From NCBI RefSeq assembly GCF_007750855.1, contig NZ_CP036291.1, positions 5,368,905 to 5,432,904 on the forward strand: 64,000 nt of DNA, read 5' to 3'. The translations under genes and the position numbers were made by a program. A model generated the notes under the pieces. The model made no database searches. It was not told where the DNA came from and saw only the letters and a program-made list of their open reading frames with translations. Position 1 is the stretch's first letter; every line of letters begins with the position of its first letter. Positions 1 through 8,776 of this stretch are shown here, piece by piece. This DNA comes from Pirellulimonas nuda. GTDB taxonomy: Bacteria; Planctomycetota; Planctomycetia; Pirellulales; Lacipirellulaceae.

Positions 1-831
1 GGGCTGATCGTGGGCTGCGACGCGTTGGTGGCTTGGTGCGCGGGGCTGTTGGACCGCGGCTACCGCGGCGAGATGGAGTGCATCGTCGCCAAGGTGTTCG
101 GCTCCGAGGCGCTCAAGCACGCCGCCGTCGAGCTGATGATGAAGACGCACGGCGGCCGGTCGTTCCTGGCCGGGCACGCGTTCGGCGACAACGTGCACGA
201 TTACCTCGCCCCCTGCATCTATGAGGGAGAGGGAGAGATGCTCAGCATGGCGCTGTTCAAATCGCTGGTGAAGCACCACGGCAAGACCTACTTCGAGCCG
301 GTGGGCAAGGCGCTTGCCGCGGCCGGCATCAAGCGGGCCAACCCGCTCAACCCGCTGCACGCCATCAAGCTGGCGCCGGTGGCGATGCCCTACCTCAAGT
401 GGCTGGTCGGCCGGCGGCTGATGTGGTCCGCGGCGCCCGAGCTCCCCTCGATGCCCGGCGCCCTCCGCGGCCACGCCGAGTACGCGGCCGGCGGGCTGCA
501 GGGCATGGCGCTGAAGATCGACAGCGCCATGCAGAAGTTCCAGCTCTCGCTGGCCGACCGCCAGTGCCGGATGGCGAGCCTCAGCCAAGACTGCCAGGAC
601 CTGATCACGATCCTCGCCACGGCCCTCTACGCGTCGCGTCAACACGACGAGGTGATCCGCGGCGCGGCGGACGTGCTCTGCCAGCGGTTGCGGCAACGCA
701 TCGATGGCGCAAAGCCGAGCAACCAGTACTTCCGCGAAGTCACCACGCTGGGCGCCGCGATCGCCGACGGAGCGTTCCCCGGCCTCGAAGAGATACCGAC
801 GGACGAGATACTGATGCGCTACGACCGGTGA
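1..831 (+). CDS. Acyl-CoA dehydrogenase family protein, C-terminal part (5' truncated by window edge)
   Basis: The reading frame is open to the first base, so the gene starts outside the window and only about 276 residues are seen. Acyl-CoA dehydrogenases are FAD enzymes that oxidise acyl-CoA to enoyl-CoA and pass electrons to ETF. The visible part has the all-helical C-terminal domain typical of the family, including HGGRSFLAGHAFGDNVHDY and then CIYEGEGEML. The Glu in IYEG is where medium-chain enzymes carry their catalytic base. The last 150 residues go beyond the short-chain core and resemble the extended planctomycete/actinobacterial forms. Substrate length cannot be inferred. It converges with the cupin gene, with overlapping 3' ends. 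Confidence 0.8.
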   Translation, partial: GLIVGCDALVAWCAGLLDRGYRGEMECIVAKVFGSEALKHAAVELMMKTHGGRSFLAGHAFGDNVHDYLAPCIYEGEGEMLSMALFKSLVKHHGKTYFEPVGKALAAAGIKRANPLNPLHAIKLAPVAMPYLKWLVGRRLMWSAAPELPSMPGALRGHAEYAAGGLQGMALKIDSAMQKFQLSLADRQCRMASLSQDCQDLITILATALYASRQHDEVIRGAADVLCQRLRQRIDGAKPSNQYFREVTTLGAAIADGAFPGLEEIPTDEILMRYDR

Positions 832-1361
832 GCCCTGGGCGCCAGCCGGCGGATCTCTTCGGAAGCGGTGGGGTTGCGCTCGGCGAGCCGATCGACTTCT
901 TCGGGCGTAGCGACGTGAAAGTCGCGGAAGTCGAAGCCGGGCGCCACGGTGCAACCCAGCAGCGCCAGCGCGCCGCCAGCGGCCAGCCGGCACGCCTGCC
1001 ACGCGCCCCCGGGGACCAGCACCTGGGGCCGCTGCCCCGCGGCGAGATCGACGCCAAGCGTCTGCGTATCGACGCCCCCGCCCGGCGGCAGTTGCGTCAT
1101 CACGACTGGGTCTCCCAGGTAGAAATGGAACAGCTCGTCGCTGGGAAGCACGTGCCAAGCAGAATGTTCTTCCGGGGTCAGCAGGAAGTAGATCGCCGTG
1201 CCGGCGTTGCGGTCTCCCTCATAGGAGGCGGGCAACCCGGCTCCGGCGATCGTGCACGCCGATCGGTAGGTCTCTCGGTAGAAGCCCCCCTCCTGCGGCA
1301 GCGGCTTCAGCCCGAGCAGCGTCTTGATGGCCTGGGCGTCTTGCGGGTTTCGCGACATCAT
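819..1361 (-). CDS. Cupin_5 (DUF985) family protein
   Basis: About 180 residues forming one small beta-barrel cupin of the DUF985 type. Recognisable family signatures are LLGLKPLPQEGGFYRETYRS near the N-terminus, YFLLTPEEHSAWHVLPSDE in the middle and VAPGFDFRDF near the end. The family is uncharacterised; the fold suggests binding of a small sugar- or nucleotide-like ligand. The ATG pair at 1361/1358 is preferred because GAGG lies just upstream; in-frame ATG 1373 and a longer frame to 1424 lack a ribosome site. The gene is divergent from the protease at 1449, leaving under 100 bp for both promoters, and its 3' end overlaps the acyl-CoA dehydrogenase by 13 bp. Confidence 0.8.
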   Translation of the reverse strand: MMSRNPQDAQAIKTLLGLKPLPQEGGFYRETYRSACTIAGAGLPASYEGDRNAGTAIYFLLTPEEHSAWHVLPSDELFHFYLGDPVVMTQLPPGGGVDTQTLGVDLAAGQRPQVLVPGGAWQACRLAAGGALALLGCTVAPGFDFRDFHVATPEEVDRLAERNPTASEEIRRLAPRAHRS

Positions 1362-1448
1362 GACCTCGTCCATCTGCTTGTGAGTTACGCTAAACGTCAC
1401 TATTGTAGCCAATAGCAGACACATTCATTTTTCGGACGGAACCAGCTC

Positions 1449-3077
1449 ATGCATCGGCGGTCCCGCGCACTCGGTGCGCTCGTTCTCTGGACCTGCATGG
1501 CCGGCGTTTCGCTCGGGCAGGTCTTCCCCGTCGACTCCAGCAACCGCGCGCTGGGGAACAAGACGGCCCTCTACATGGTGATCCGCGACACAAGCGACCC
1601 CGCTCTGGGCGCGACGCAGATCAATCAGATCAAGAGCTTCGAGTCGACGATGCGCGAGTTCTACGCTCGCAACTCCGGCGGGAAGCTGGACATCGCGTAC
1701 AAGCGCGACGCCAGCGGCGACGTGGTCGTCCTCGACATCCCCGTCACGCTCAACGCGGACCGCACGCGCCCGTCGAACTACCGCACGACGGCCGAGTCCG
1801 TGGCGGCCTCGCTGGGGTACGGCAGCCCCAGCAGCTACTACGCCCAGCTCTTCGACGTCAGCGGCACCCAGGCCAGCGAGGGCCAGGGCTGGGCCGGCGT
1901 GTACTGCTGCACCAACGACATCCAGATCCAGACCAAGGTCACCAACGGGTTCTACGACAACGTGCTGATCCACGAACTGGGGCACCGCGCCGGCTCGGGG
2001 CACGCCAGCGCCGTGCGCTCGATCAACAGCGCCGACTACTCCAGCTACGTCTGGAACGCCGACGCCCAGTCCTACGAGACCTACAACACCGCGACCCACG
2101 GCGTGCAGCCCACCACGTTCGGCGCCTACAGCGATGAGTACGGCAACCCCTTCGACGTGATGGGCAACGTCTCGACGGGCGACTTCCGCGCCGAGATCAA
2201 GAAGGACCTGGGCTGGCTCACCACCGCCCAGGTCCCCAACCTGCGAAACCTGGGCCAGGGGACCTACCGCCTGTACGCCCACAACGAGCTGGAGTCGGTG
2301 GTTGGCCCCGGCGGGCAGTACGGCGTCGTCGAGGGGTACGACCCCAACACGCTGTACGGGCTGACCTACACCCGCAGCGCCGAGCGGTTCATCACCAGCA
2401 GTTCCAGCTTCCAGAACTACACCCAGCAGGTCGACCTCGAGTACCGGGTGAACAGCAACGGCACGGGACGCGACGGCGTGCAGTTTTACATCGACGGCGA
2501 GATCGTCGACCTCGACCTCGAGGGGGGCACGAGCCGAAACAACACCGAGCGCGAGCTGGAGGTGGGCGGCTCGGTCACCGACTTCTCGTTCGGCACGTCG
2601 GTCTTCTGGGTCGCGGACACCGGGGTCGACTTCCTCAGCTTCAGCCCCCCCGCCCCCAAAGACCCGCTCAACTTCAACAACCAGTGGTGGGAGTTCTCGG
2701 CCCTCTCGACCGGCAGCGACGCCATCGGCCACTACATCGATCTAGCCGTGAGTCTCTTCGACCCGCTGGCGACGACGCTGCTGGCAGACCTGAACCAGAA
2801 CGGCTCGCTCGACCAGGGCGACGTGTCGATGTTCGTCGGTTTCTGGAGGTTCGACACCGCGTCTATGCTCGAATCGGACCGCCCCCAGTACGGCGACTTC
2901 GACGCCAGCGGTCTTGTTGATCTATCCGATTGGTTTTTCTTGCGGCAATCGTTCCTCGGGGCGGGGCTCGCCGCGCCGTCGATGGCCGCGATCCCCGAGC
3001 CCGCGTCTTGCACGCTGGCCGCGGGGCTGATCGCGTTTGGGTTCGCCGCCCGCCGCCGAGCAAAGATATCTGCGTGA
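1449..3077 (+). CDS. Secreted metzincin-type zinc metalloprotease with dockerin-like repeats and PEP-CTERM tag
   Basis: 542 residues. An N-terminal signal peptide ends near residue 23 (VSLGQ). Residues 175-185 read HELGHRAGSGH, an exact HExxHxxGxxH zinc site, and a Met-turn-like DVMGN follows around residue 238, placing it with metzincins (gametolysin M11-like; subfamily is inference). Residues about 340-390 look like a beta-sandwich. Two dockerin-type Ca-binding loops follow at about 442-505 (DLNQNGSLDQGD and DFDASGLVDLSD). The C-terminus is a PEP-CTERM tag: IPEPA, a hydrophobic helix, then RRR. It is probably exported, processed by exosortase and active outside the cytoplasmic membrane. Its stop codon overlaps the next gene's GTG (GTGA). 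Confidence 0.85.
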   Translation: MHRRSRALGALVLWTCMAGVSLGQVFPVDSSNRALGNKTALYMVIRDTSDPALGATQINQIKSFESTMREFYARNSGGKLDIAYKRDASGDVVVLDIPVTLNADRTRPSNYRTTAESVAASLGYGSPSSYYAQLFDVSGTQASEGQGWAGVYCCTNDIQIQTKVTNGFYDNVLIHELGHRAGSGHASAVRSINSADYSSYVWNADAQSYETYNTATHGVQPTTFGAYSDEYGNPFDVMGNVSTGDFRAEIKKDLGWLTTAQVPNLRNLGQGTYRLYAHNELESVVGPGGQYGVVEGYDPNTLYGLTYTRSAERFITSSSSFQNYTQQVDLEYRVNSNGTGRDGVQFYIDGEIVDLDLEGGTSRNNTERELEVGGSVTDFSFGTSVFWVADTGVDFLSFSPPAPKDPLNFNNQWWEFSALSTGSDAIGHYIDLAVSLFDPLATTLLADLNQNGSLDQGDVSMFVGFWRFDTASMLESDRPQYGDFDASGLVDLSDWFFLRQSFLGAGLAAPSMAAIPEPASCTLAAGLIAFGFAARRRAKISA

Positions 3078-3874
3078 ACGGCCTCTCGATTTCCAGCCGC
3101 AACAACCCACGCATCAAGCACGCGGCCGCGTTGCGCGAGCGCCGCGAGCGACGCAAACGCGGCGAGGCGCTGGTAGACGGCGCCCGCGAGATCGTGCGCG
3201 CCCTCGAGGCGGGCGTCCGACCGGTCGAGGCGTTCGTCTGCCGCGGGCTCGCGCGGACCGAGGCGGCCCGTCAAGCAGCGGCGCTGCTCGGGTCGGGGCC
3301 GGCGCCCCTGCATGAAGTGACGCCGGAGGTCTTCGAGCGGCTGGCGTTCGGCAACCGTGGCGACGGCGTGGTGCTGGTGGTTGCGGCGCCCGCCCGACTG
3401 CTGACCGAGTTGACGCTCCCCGCGGCCCCGGTGATCGCCCTGCTGGTGGGCCTGGAGAAGCCGGGCAACGTCGGCGCCATCCTCCGCTCCGCCGACGGCG
3501 CCGGCGTCGACGCCGTCATTGTCGTCGGGGGCGCCGACCTAATGAACCCCAACGCGATCCGGGCCAGCGTCGGCGCGGTGTTTAAGCCCAACGTCTGCGA
3601 TGCGACCGAGCCCGAAGCAGACCGCTGGCTTACGTCGCTGGGGCTGCCGATCTACTCGACGCGTCCCGAGGCGTCGCTCCCGTACCACGAGGTAGACTTC
3701 CGCCGCGGCGCCGCGTTGTTGTTTGGCAGCGAAGACGCCGGCCTGGGGGACGCGTGGCGTGGCGTGGGCGTCACCCCCATCCGCCTGCCGATGCAGGGGG
3801 TGGCGGACAGCCTGAACGTCGCTGCCTCGGCGGCCGTGTTGTTCTACGAGGCGCTGCGGCAGCGGACGCTCTAG
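3074..3874 (+). CDS. TrmH/SpoU-family RNA 2'-O-methyltransferase
   Basis: 266 residues. The family transfers methyl from S-adenosylmethionine to ribose 2'-OH in rRNA or tRNA. The N-terminal substrate-binding domain starts SSRNNPRIKHAAALRERRERR. The SPOUT knot domain carries the three SpoU motifs: LVGLEKPGNVGAILRSADG (motif 1, with N and R), LLFGSEDAGL (motif 2) and RLPMQGVADSLNVAASAAV (motif 3). The GTG at 3074 is chosen because it overlaps the upstream TGA as GTGA, implying translational coupling, and because family homology begins there; the frame upstream to 2930 is unrelated to the family. The exact target nucleotide cannot be told. Confidence 0.88.
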   Translation: MNGLSISSRNNPRIKHAAALRERRERRKRGEALVDGAREIVRALEAGVRPVEAFVCRGLARTEAARQAAALLGSGPAPLHEVTPEVFERLAFGNRGDGVVLVVAAPARLLTELTLPAAPVIALLVGLEKPGNVGAILRSADGAGVDAVIVVGGADLMNPNAIRASVGAVFKPNVCDATEPEADRWLTSLGLPIYSTRPEASLPYHEVDFRRGAALLFGSEDAGLGDAWRGVGVTPIRLPMQGVADSLNVAASAAVLFYEALRQRTL

Positions 3875-3913
3875 CCCCTGCTAGCACAGGCAGTCAAGCG
3901 TGACGCGATCGCG

Positions 3914-4789
3914 CTATCGAGTGGTTCGATCGCCCGCGAGCCCGCGTGCAGCCGCCAGCGTGTTGTACAGCAGCATCGTGATGGTCATGGGCCCGACGCC
4001 CCCGGGGACGGGGGTGATGTAGCCGGCTACCTCGGAGACCGCCGCGAAGTCGACGTCTCCCACCAGCCCGGCGTCGGTGCGGTTGGTGCCGACATCGATT
4101 ACCGCGGCGCCAGGCTTCACCATGTCGGCGGTAATGAACCCCGGCTGCCCGATCGCGGCGACCAAGATGTCCCCCTGCCGGGTGATGCCCGCCAAGTCGC
4201 GCGATCGGCTGTGGCACAGCGTCACCGTGGCGTCGGCGCCCTCGCCCCGCAGCCCCAGCATGATCGCCAGCGGCTTGCCGACGATGTTGCTCCGGCCCAC
4301 CACCACTACGTGGCTCCCGGCGATCGTCACGCCGCTACGCAGCAGGAGTTGCTGGACGCCCGCGGGCGTGCAGGGCAAGAACCGCGGCCGCCCCTGCACC
4401 AGCAGCCCAACGTTCTCGGCGTGGAACGCGTCAACATCTTTTGCCGGGGAGATGGCGTGCAGCACGCTGTCGGCGTCGATCTGCCCGGGCAGCGGCAGTT
4501 GCACCAGGATGCCGTGGACCTGCGGGTCGGCGTTGAGCTCGTGGACCAGCCCCAGAAGTTCGGCCTGCGTCGTCTCGGCGGGCAGCCGGATCAGCCGGCT
4601 GGTGATGCCCACTTCTTTGCAGCTCCGCCCCTTGTTGCGGACATATACCGCACTGGCGGGGTCGTCTCCCACCAGCACCGCCGCCAGGCAGGGGGCGTAG
4701 CCGGCCTCCGAGGCGAACCCCGCCACTTTGGCGGCGAGTTCGCCCCGCATTTCGGCCGCGATGCGTTTTCCGTCGATGATGGTCGCCAT
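3914..4789 (-). CDS. folD: Bifunctional methylenetetrahydrofolate dehydrogenase / methenyltetrahydrofolate cyclohydrolase
   Basis: 291 residues, normal length. FolD interconverts 5,10-methylene-THF, methenyl-THF and 10-formyl-THF in the cytoplasm, supplying purine synthesis and formyl-Met-tRNA. Visible signatures are [14 protein letters not shown] with the catalytic Lys of Yxxx[11 protein letters not shown], the Rossmann motif [14 protein letters not shown] and the C-terminal [10 protein letters not shown]. An AGGAGG-type ribosome site lies 8-10 bp upstream of the ATG. It stands alone, followed upstream by the inverted repeat at 4806-4885. The window also holds an H4MPT-linked enzyme (ftr, 33192-34079), so both C1 carriers seem to coexist. 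Confidence 0.95.
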   Translation of the reverse strand: MATIIDGKRIAAEMRGELAAKVAGFASEAGYAPCLAAVLVGDDPASAVYVRNKGRSCKEVGITSRLIRLPAETTQAELLGLVHELNADPQVHGILVQLPLPGQIDADSVLHAISPAKDVDAFHAENVGLLVQGRPRFLPCTPAGVQQLLLRSGVTIAGSHVVVVGRSNIVGKPLAIMLGLRGEGADATVTLCHSRSRDLAGITRQGDILVAAIGQPGFITADMVKPGAAVIDVGTNRTDAGLVGDVDFAAVSEVAGYITPVPGGVGPMTITMLLYNTLAAARGLAGDRTTR

Positions 4790-4805
4790 TGTGCCCCCTC
4801 CTAGT

Positions 4806-4885
4806 GGCCGACGGGCTCCGCCCCGTCGGCGCAGCTCGATTGACGCTGCTTTTCCGCTGCGCCGACGGGGCGGAGCCCGTCGGCC
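4806..4885. repeat. Perfect 30-bp inverted repeat, GACGGGGCGGAGC family
   Basis: Arms 4806-4835 and 4856-4885 are exact reverse complements separated by 20 bases. Each arm is itself nearly palindromic (CCGACGGG..CCCGTCGG), so the DNA can form either one long hairpin or two short ones. A single related copy lies at 51688-51708. It sits between the divergent genes folD and sulfite reductase. Confidence 0.85.
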
Positions 4886-5062
4886 GCTGGATCTGGTAGG
4901 CTCCGTTGTTTGTGGGGGTGATTGTACCGCGGCGGGCCATCTTCGTCTGGCCGGGTGGCGGCGTGGCCGGTATGATCCTTTCTGCCACCCAAATCCCGCG
5001 ACCGGCCCAATCTCCCCAGGCCGATCCCCCGCGGATTCCCTGATTTTCGATACGGAATACGT

Positions 5063-6826
5063 ATGAGTGACGAGCCCGCCAAGCTCAGCGCCGTTGAGGG
5101 CGTCAAGCTAGAAAGCCATTACCTCCGCGGCACGATCGCCGCGGAGCTCGCCAACGACGCGCCCAACTTCGACAAGGACACCACCAATGTCCTGAAGCAC
5201 CACGGCACGTACGAGCAGGACGACCGCGACCGCCGAGCCGAGGCCCGCGCCGCGAAGGTCCCCGGCGGGAAGTTCTTCAGCATGATGATCCGCTCGGCGA
5301 TCCCCGGGGGCCGGCTCACCAGCGCTCAGCTATTGGCGCAGCTCGACCTGTGCGACCAAGTCGGCAACGGCACCCTCCGCATCACCACCCGCCAGGGCCT
5401 GCAACTGCACGGCGTGCTGAAGGAGAACCTGAAGCAGGTGATCCGCGGCATTAACGAGAGCCAGCTCACCACGCTGGCCGCCTGCGGCGACGTGAAACGC
5501 AACGTCATGTGCTCGCCGGCCCCGTACAAGACCGACCCCGTCTACGACCAGATGCAGCGGCTTGCCGACGAGCTCACCGCGGCCCTGAACCCGAAGACAA
5601 CCGCCTACTACGAGATCTGGCTGACCGACTCCGAGACCGGCGAGAAGGCGCTGGCCGGCAGCGGCGGGCCGGGGGCCAATGGTTCGGGCGGCTACGACGT
5701 CGAGCCGATCTACGGGCAGACCTACCTGCCCCGCAAGTTCAAGATCGGCGTCTCACTGCCGGGCGACAACTCTTGCGACGTGTACGCCCAAGACCTCGGC
5801 TTCCTGGCGATCTGCGAGGGCGGCCAGATTGTCGGCTACAACGTGCTGGTCGGCGGCAGCTTCGGGGTCACCCCCAGCGCGGACAAAACTTTCGCGGCTA
5901 TCGGCCAGGAGATGTGCTACGTGCCGGCCTCCCAGGCCGTCGACATCGCGATCGCCGTCGTCAAGGTGCAACGCGACTTCGGCAACCGCAGCGACCGCAA
6001 GGTCGCGCGGATGAAGTACTTGATCCACAACTGGGGTCTCGACCGCTTTACCTCGAAGGTTGAAGAGTACTTCGGCGCCCCGCTCGAGGCGCCACGCGAC
6101 GCCCCCGTGACCGGCTACAACGACTGCATGGGCTGGCACGAACAAGGGGACGGCCGCTGGTTTTACGGCCTGAACGTCGAGAACGGCCGCATTAAGGACG
6201 AGGGCGACTTCCGCCTCAAGTCTGCACTGCGCGAGGTGTGCCAGACGCTGGCGCCCCCGTTGCGGCTCACCCCGCACCAGAGCGCCATCTTCTGCGACAT
6301 CCAGCCGCAAGACCGCGACAAGCTAGAGTCCATCTTACGCTCGCACGGCGTCCCCCTCTCCGACCAGTTCAGCACGGTGCGCCGCTGGTCGATGGCCTGC
6401 CCCGCACTCCCGCTGTGCGGCTTGGCGGTCACCGAGAGCGAGCGCGTCATGCCCGGCATCATGGACCAGCTCGAGCCCAAGATCGCGGCGCTGGGGCTGC
6501 AGGACGAGGTGTTCACCACCCGCATGACCGGCTGCCCCAACGGCTGCGCCCGCCCCTACAACGCCGACATCGGGCTGGTGGGGAAGACAAAGGGCAAGTT
6601 CACCATCTTCCTGGGAGGCCACACGCTCGGCCACCGGCTCAACTGGATCTACAAAGACCTGGTCCCAGAAGACCAAGTAGTCGACGAGCTGACCGCGGTG
6701 CTCCGGGTGTTCGCCTCCGAACGCTCCCCCGGCGAGACGCTGGGCGACTTCTGCCACCGCGTCGGCAAGGACGAGCTGATTGCGATGTGTGAGGCAGAGC
6801 CAGTCGGACCCAACGTGCAAGCCTAG
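5063..6826 (+). CDS. cysI: Assimilatory sulfite reductase, siroheme/4Fe-4S hemoprotein
   Basis: 587 residues. It catalyses six-electron reduction of sulfite to sulfide. The nitrite/sulfite reductase half-domain is duplicated. The cluster and siroheme ligands are visible as CPALPLC (C446, C452) and CPNGC (C491, C495) within [18 protein letters not shown], which matches sulfite rather than nitrite reductases (inference from local motif). The N-terminal half contains [13 protein letters not shown], the siroheme-proximal Arg region. No flavoprotein CysJ is adjacent, so ferredoxin or a distant CysJ may be the donor. It fits functionally with cysD and cysN-cysC at 15.7-20.3 kb. ATG 5063 lies downstream of a short AT-richer stretch. 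Confidence 0.9.
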   Translation: MSDEPAKLSAVEGVKLESHYLRGTIAAELANDAPNFDKDTTNVLKHHGTYEQDDRDRRAEARAAKVPGGKFFSMMIRSAIPGGRLTSAQLLAQLDLCDQVGNGTLRITTRQGLQLHGVLKENLKQVIRGINESQLTTLAACGDVKRNVMCSPAPYKTDPVYDQMQRLADELTAALNPKTTAYYEIWLTDSETGEKALAGSGGPGANGSGGYDVEPIYGQTYLPRKFKIGVSLPGDNSCDVYAQDLGFLAICEGGQIVGYNVLVGGSFGVTPSADKTFAAIGQEMCYVPASQAVDIAIAVVKVQRDFGNRSDRKVARMKYLIHNWGLDRFTSKVEEYFGAPLEAPRDAPVTGYNDCMGWHEQGDGRWFYGLNVENGRIKDEGDFRLKSALREVCQTLAPPLRLTPHQSAIFCDIQPQDRDKLESILRSHGVPLSDQFSTVRRWSMACPALPLCGLAVTESERVMPGIMDQLEPKIAALGLQDEVFTTRMTGCPNGCARPYNADIGLVGKTKGKFTIFLGGHTLGHRLNWIYKDLVPEDQVVDELTAVLRVFASERSPGETLGDFCHRVGKDELIAMCEAEPVGPNVQA

Positions 6827-6846
6827 CCCGTCGATTGAATGCTGGA

Positions 6847-7560
6847 CTAGCTAGCAGACCATTGCGGCCAGCGCAGCGGCCCCGGCAGGCCGCTGCCGGC
6901 GTACTCCAGGTGGACCACCCGCCGGCGTGACGGCGCCGACGCCTTGGAGCTGCGGTGCAGCGTGAGCGGACGCATCAGCAGCACGTCGCCCGCCCGGGCC
7001 GGACACGTGTCCGCGCTGCGCTCGGCGAGCAGCGCCTCGATCTCGTCCCGCCCCAGCTTCCCCCGCCGGTGCGAACCCGGGGCGACTTCAAGCGCGCCGC
7101 TAGCAGTGCCGCAGTCGTCTAGGTGAAGCCGGACCGACAGCATGTCCTCGAGCACCACGCGGGGCAGGCCGGTGTGCGGCACGCCGTCTTTGACGCTCCA
7201 AGGCCCGAAGCCGGGGGTTTCGATCCGGCTGGCGACCGGGAAGACCAAGTCTTGATGCCAAGCGACCAGCCAGTTCGCGTCGGCGGTCTTGTCGAACAAT
7301 ATCCCGCGTACCGGGCGGGCGTGCTCCCCCAAGACAGCACGGGCCCACTGGGCGACGGGCCCCGACGACGCTAGCTGCCAGACCGCCGGGATCGCCAGCA
7401 GCCCGCGCTTCGCCGAGCCCTCTTGTCCAACGTGCGCGACCGCGTCGCGGAGGGTCTGGACCGTCGCTGCGGAGACCACCGAGCGAACGAGGCCGTAGCC
7501 ACGGCGGTCGATCGATGCTCGAACCGCGGCGGACGTCGAAGAAAAGGTGTCTGGCGTCAC
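6847..7560 (-). CDS. Phytanoyl-CoA dioxygenase (PhyH) family Fe(II)/2-oxoglutarate oxygenase
   Basis: 237 residues with a double-stranded beta-helix. The metal triad is visible: HxD in AWHQDLVF and the distal His in RPLTLHRSSKA; an Arg 8-10 residues later (SRRRVVH) can bind 2-oxoglutarate. SGALEVAPGSHRRGKL is also typical of the family. These enzymes hydroxylate diverse small molecules, and the substrate here is unknown. It starts with GTG and lies 55 bp downstream of the parvulin gene on the same strand, so may share its transcript. Confidence 0.8.
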   Translation of the reverse strand: MTPDTFSSTSAAVRASIDRRGYGLVRSVVSAATVQTLRDAVAHVGQEGSAKRGLLAIPAVWQLASSGPVAQWARAVLGEHARPVRGILFDKTADANWLVAWHQDLVFPVASRIETPGFGPWSVKDGVPHTGLPRVVLEDMLSVRLHLDDCGTASGALEVAPGSHRRGKLGRDEIEALLAERSADTCPARAGDVLLMRPLTLHRSSKASAPSRRRVVHLEYAGSGLPGPLRWPQWSAS

Positions 7561-7615
7561 CGCCCGATTTTGACGCGACCAGTCCCCACGCTCAAGCGTG
7601 AATCAGCAACCGGCA

Positions 7616-8728
7616 CTAGCGGCGCTGCGCCGCATCGCGGGCCGCGGCGTACTCGGGGCCGGGGAGGTCTCCGTCCCAAGCGGTCCAGATGCGGGCCTTG
7701 TTCCGCAGCGCGGCGAGGTGGTCGTCGTAGGCGGCCTGCTGCCGCTCGTTGAGGATCGACGTGCGGATCTCGTCCTGCACCTCGGTGAACGGAGTCTTGC
7801 CCGCTTCTTGGCGCTCCAGCACACGGACGATGTGAAACCCGTAGGGGCTCTCGACGATGGGGCTCATCTGGCCGACCGGCAGGGTGAACAAGGCCTCGTC
7901 CAGCCGCGACGCGGCCAGCGAACCCTTGTTGATCCAGTCGTGGACGCCCCCCTCGCTGGCTTCAAGCCCGTGCGAACGCTGGCGGGCCAATTCGCCGAAC
8001 ACCGGCTCGTCCGGCGAAGGCGAGGCGGAGGCCATCGCTTGGAAGGCCAGGTTGCCGATCTCGGCCAACTCGCGGTACGCGGCGGACTTGTCATTGAAGC
8101 GGTCGAACCGCACCATCAGCTCTTCCCACCGCGCGCGGTTCGCGACGGCGAAGTCGTCGCCGTGGTTCTCGTAATAGTCCAGCAGTTGTTCGTGTGTGAC
8201 GGTGCGGTCGATCTTCACGCTCTCGGTCACCCACTGCCGGGCGATCATCGTGGTGAAGAAGTCGCTGCGCCGTTCGCGCATCGAGGTCTGCAGCTCCAGG
8301 AGCCGTGGCTCCAGATCGCGCGGGTCGGTGACGCCGACCCCCTTCATGAGCTTGGGGACCTCTTGCTCATCGAACATCGGCCCCAGCTTCTCGTAGATCG
8401 CCTTGATGTCTGCCTGCGGCACGGTGGCCCGGAAGTCGCCGTACGCGATGCGGGTGTCGACCATCATCATCACGTGCTGGCGGACGAGGTCTTGGGTGAT
8501 CTCGTCGAGCTTGTCGGGCGGGATGCGCCCCTTGTTCTTTTCTAGGATCAGATTCACCTGCCACAGCACCTCGCAGGCCACGATCACCTGGCCGTTTACC
8601 CGCGCCATCACTTGGCACTCCGGCATCGGCTGGGGGCTGGAGGCCGGCTGCGCATCGGGTTGGGCGCATGCCGCTACCGCGACTGCCATGAGGGCGGCAA
8701 ACATCAGCCTGGCGAGCTTTTGCGGCAC
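7616..8728 (-). CDS. Parvulin-type peptidyl-prolyl isomerase lipoprotein (SurA/PrsA-like)
   Basis: 370 residues. The N-terminus (LARLMFAALMAVAVAACAQ) is a signal peptide with a lipobox-like AAC, so the protein is probably membrane-anchored outside the cytoplasm. A SurA-like helical region precedes a rotamase core with GGVHDWINKGSL, ALFTLPVGQMSPIVESPYGFHIVRV and a C-terminal helix rich in E/Q. It probably helps fold exported proteins. The start is GTG at 8728, with an in-frame ATG eight codons later. It follows mfd by 48 bp, so mfd, this gene and the PhyH gene look like one operon. Confidence 0.85.
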   Translation of the reverse strand: MPQKLARLMFAALMAVAVAACAQPDAQPASSPQPMPECQVMARVNGQVIVACEVLWQVNLILEKNKGRIPPDKLDEITQDLVRQHVMMMVDTRIAYGDFRATVPQADIKAIYEKLGPMFDEQEVPKLMKGVGVTDPRDLEPRLLELQTSMRERRSDFFTTMIARQWVTESVKIDRTVTHEQLLDYYENHGDDFAVANRARWEELMVRFDRFNDKSAAYRELAEIGNLAFQAMASASPSPDEPVFGELARQRSHGLEASEGGVHDWINKGSLAASRLDEALFTLPVGQMSPIVESPYGFHIVRVLERQEAGKTPFTEVQDEIRTSILNERQQAAYDDHLAALRNKARIWTAWDGDLPGPEYAAARDAAQRR

Positions 8729-8776
8729 GGAGACCCGGCTTGGTGGGAGAATCTTGGGACACGGAGCGGCGGGAGT

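Noticed and set aside
2930-3073. Upstream extension of the TrmH-like gene
   Set aside because: Sequence is the out-of-frame shadow of the protease C-terminus; GTG 3074 overlaps the previous stop.
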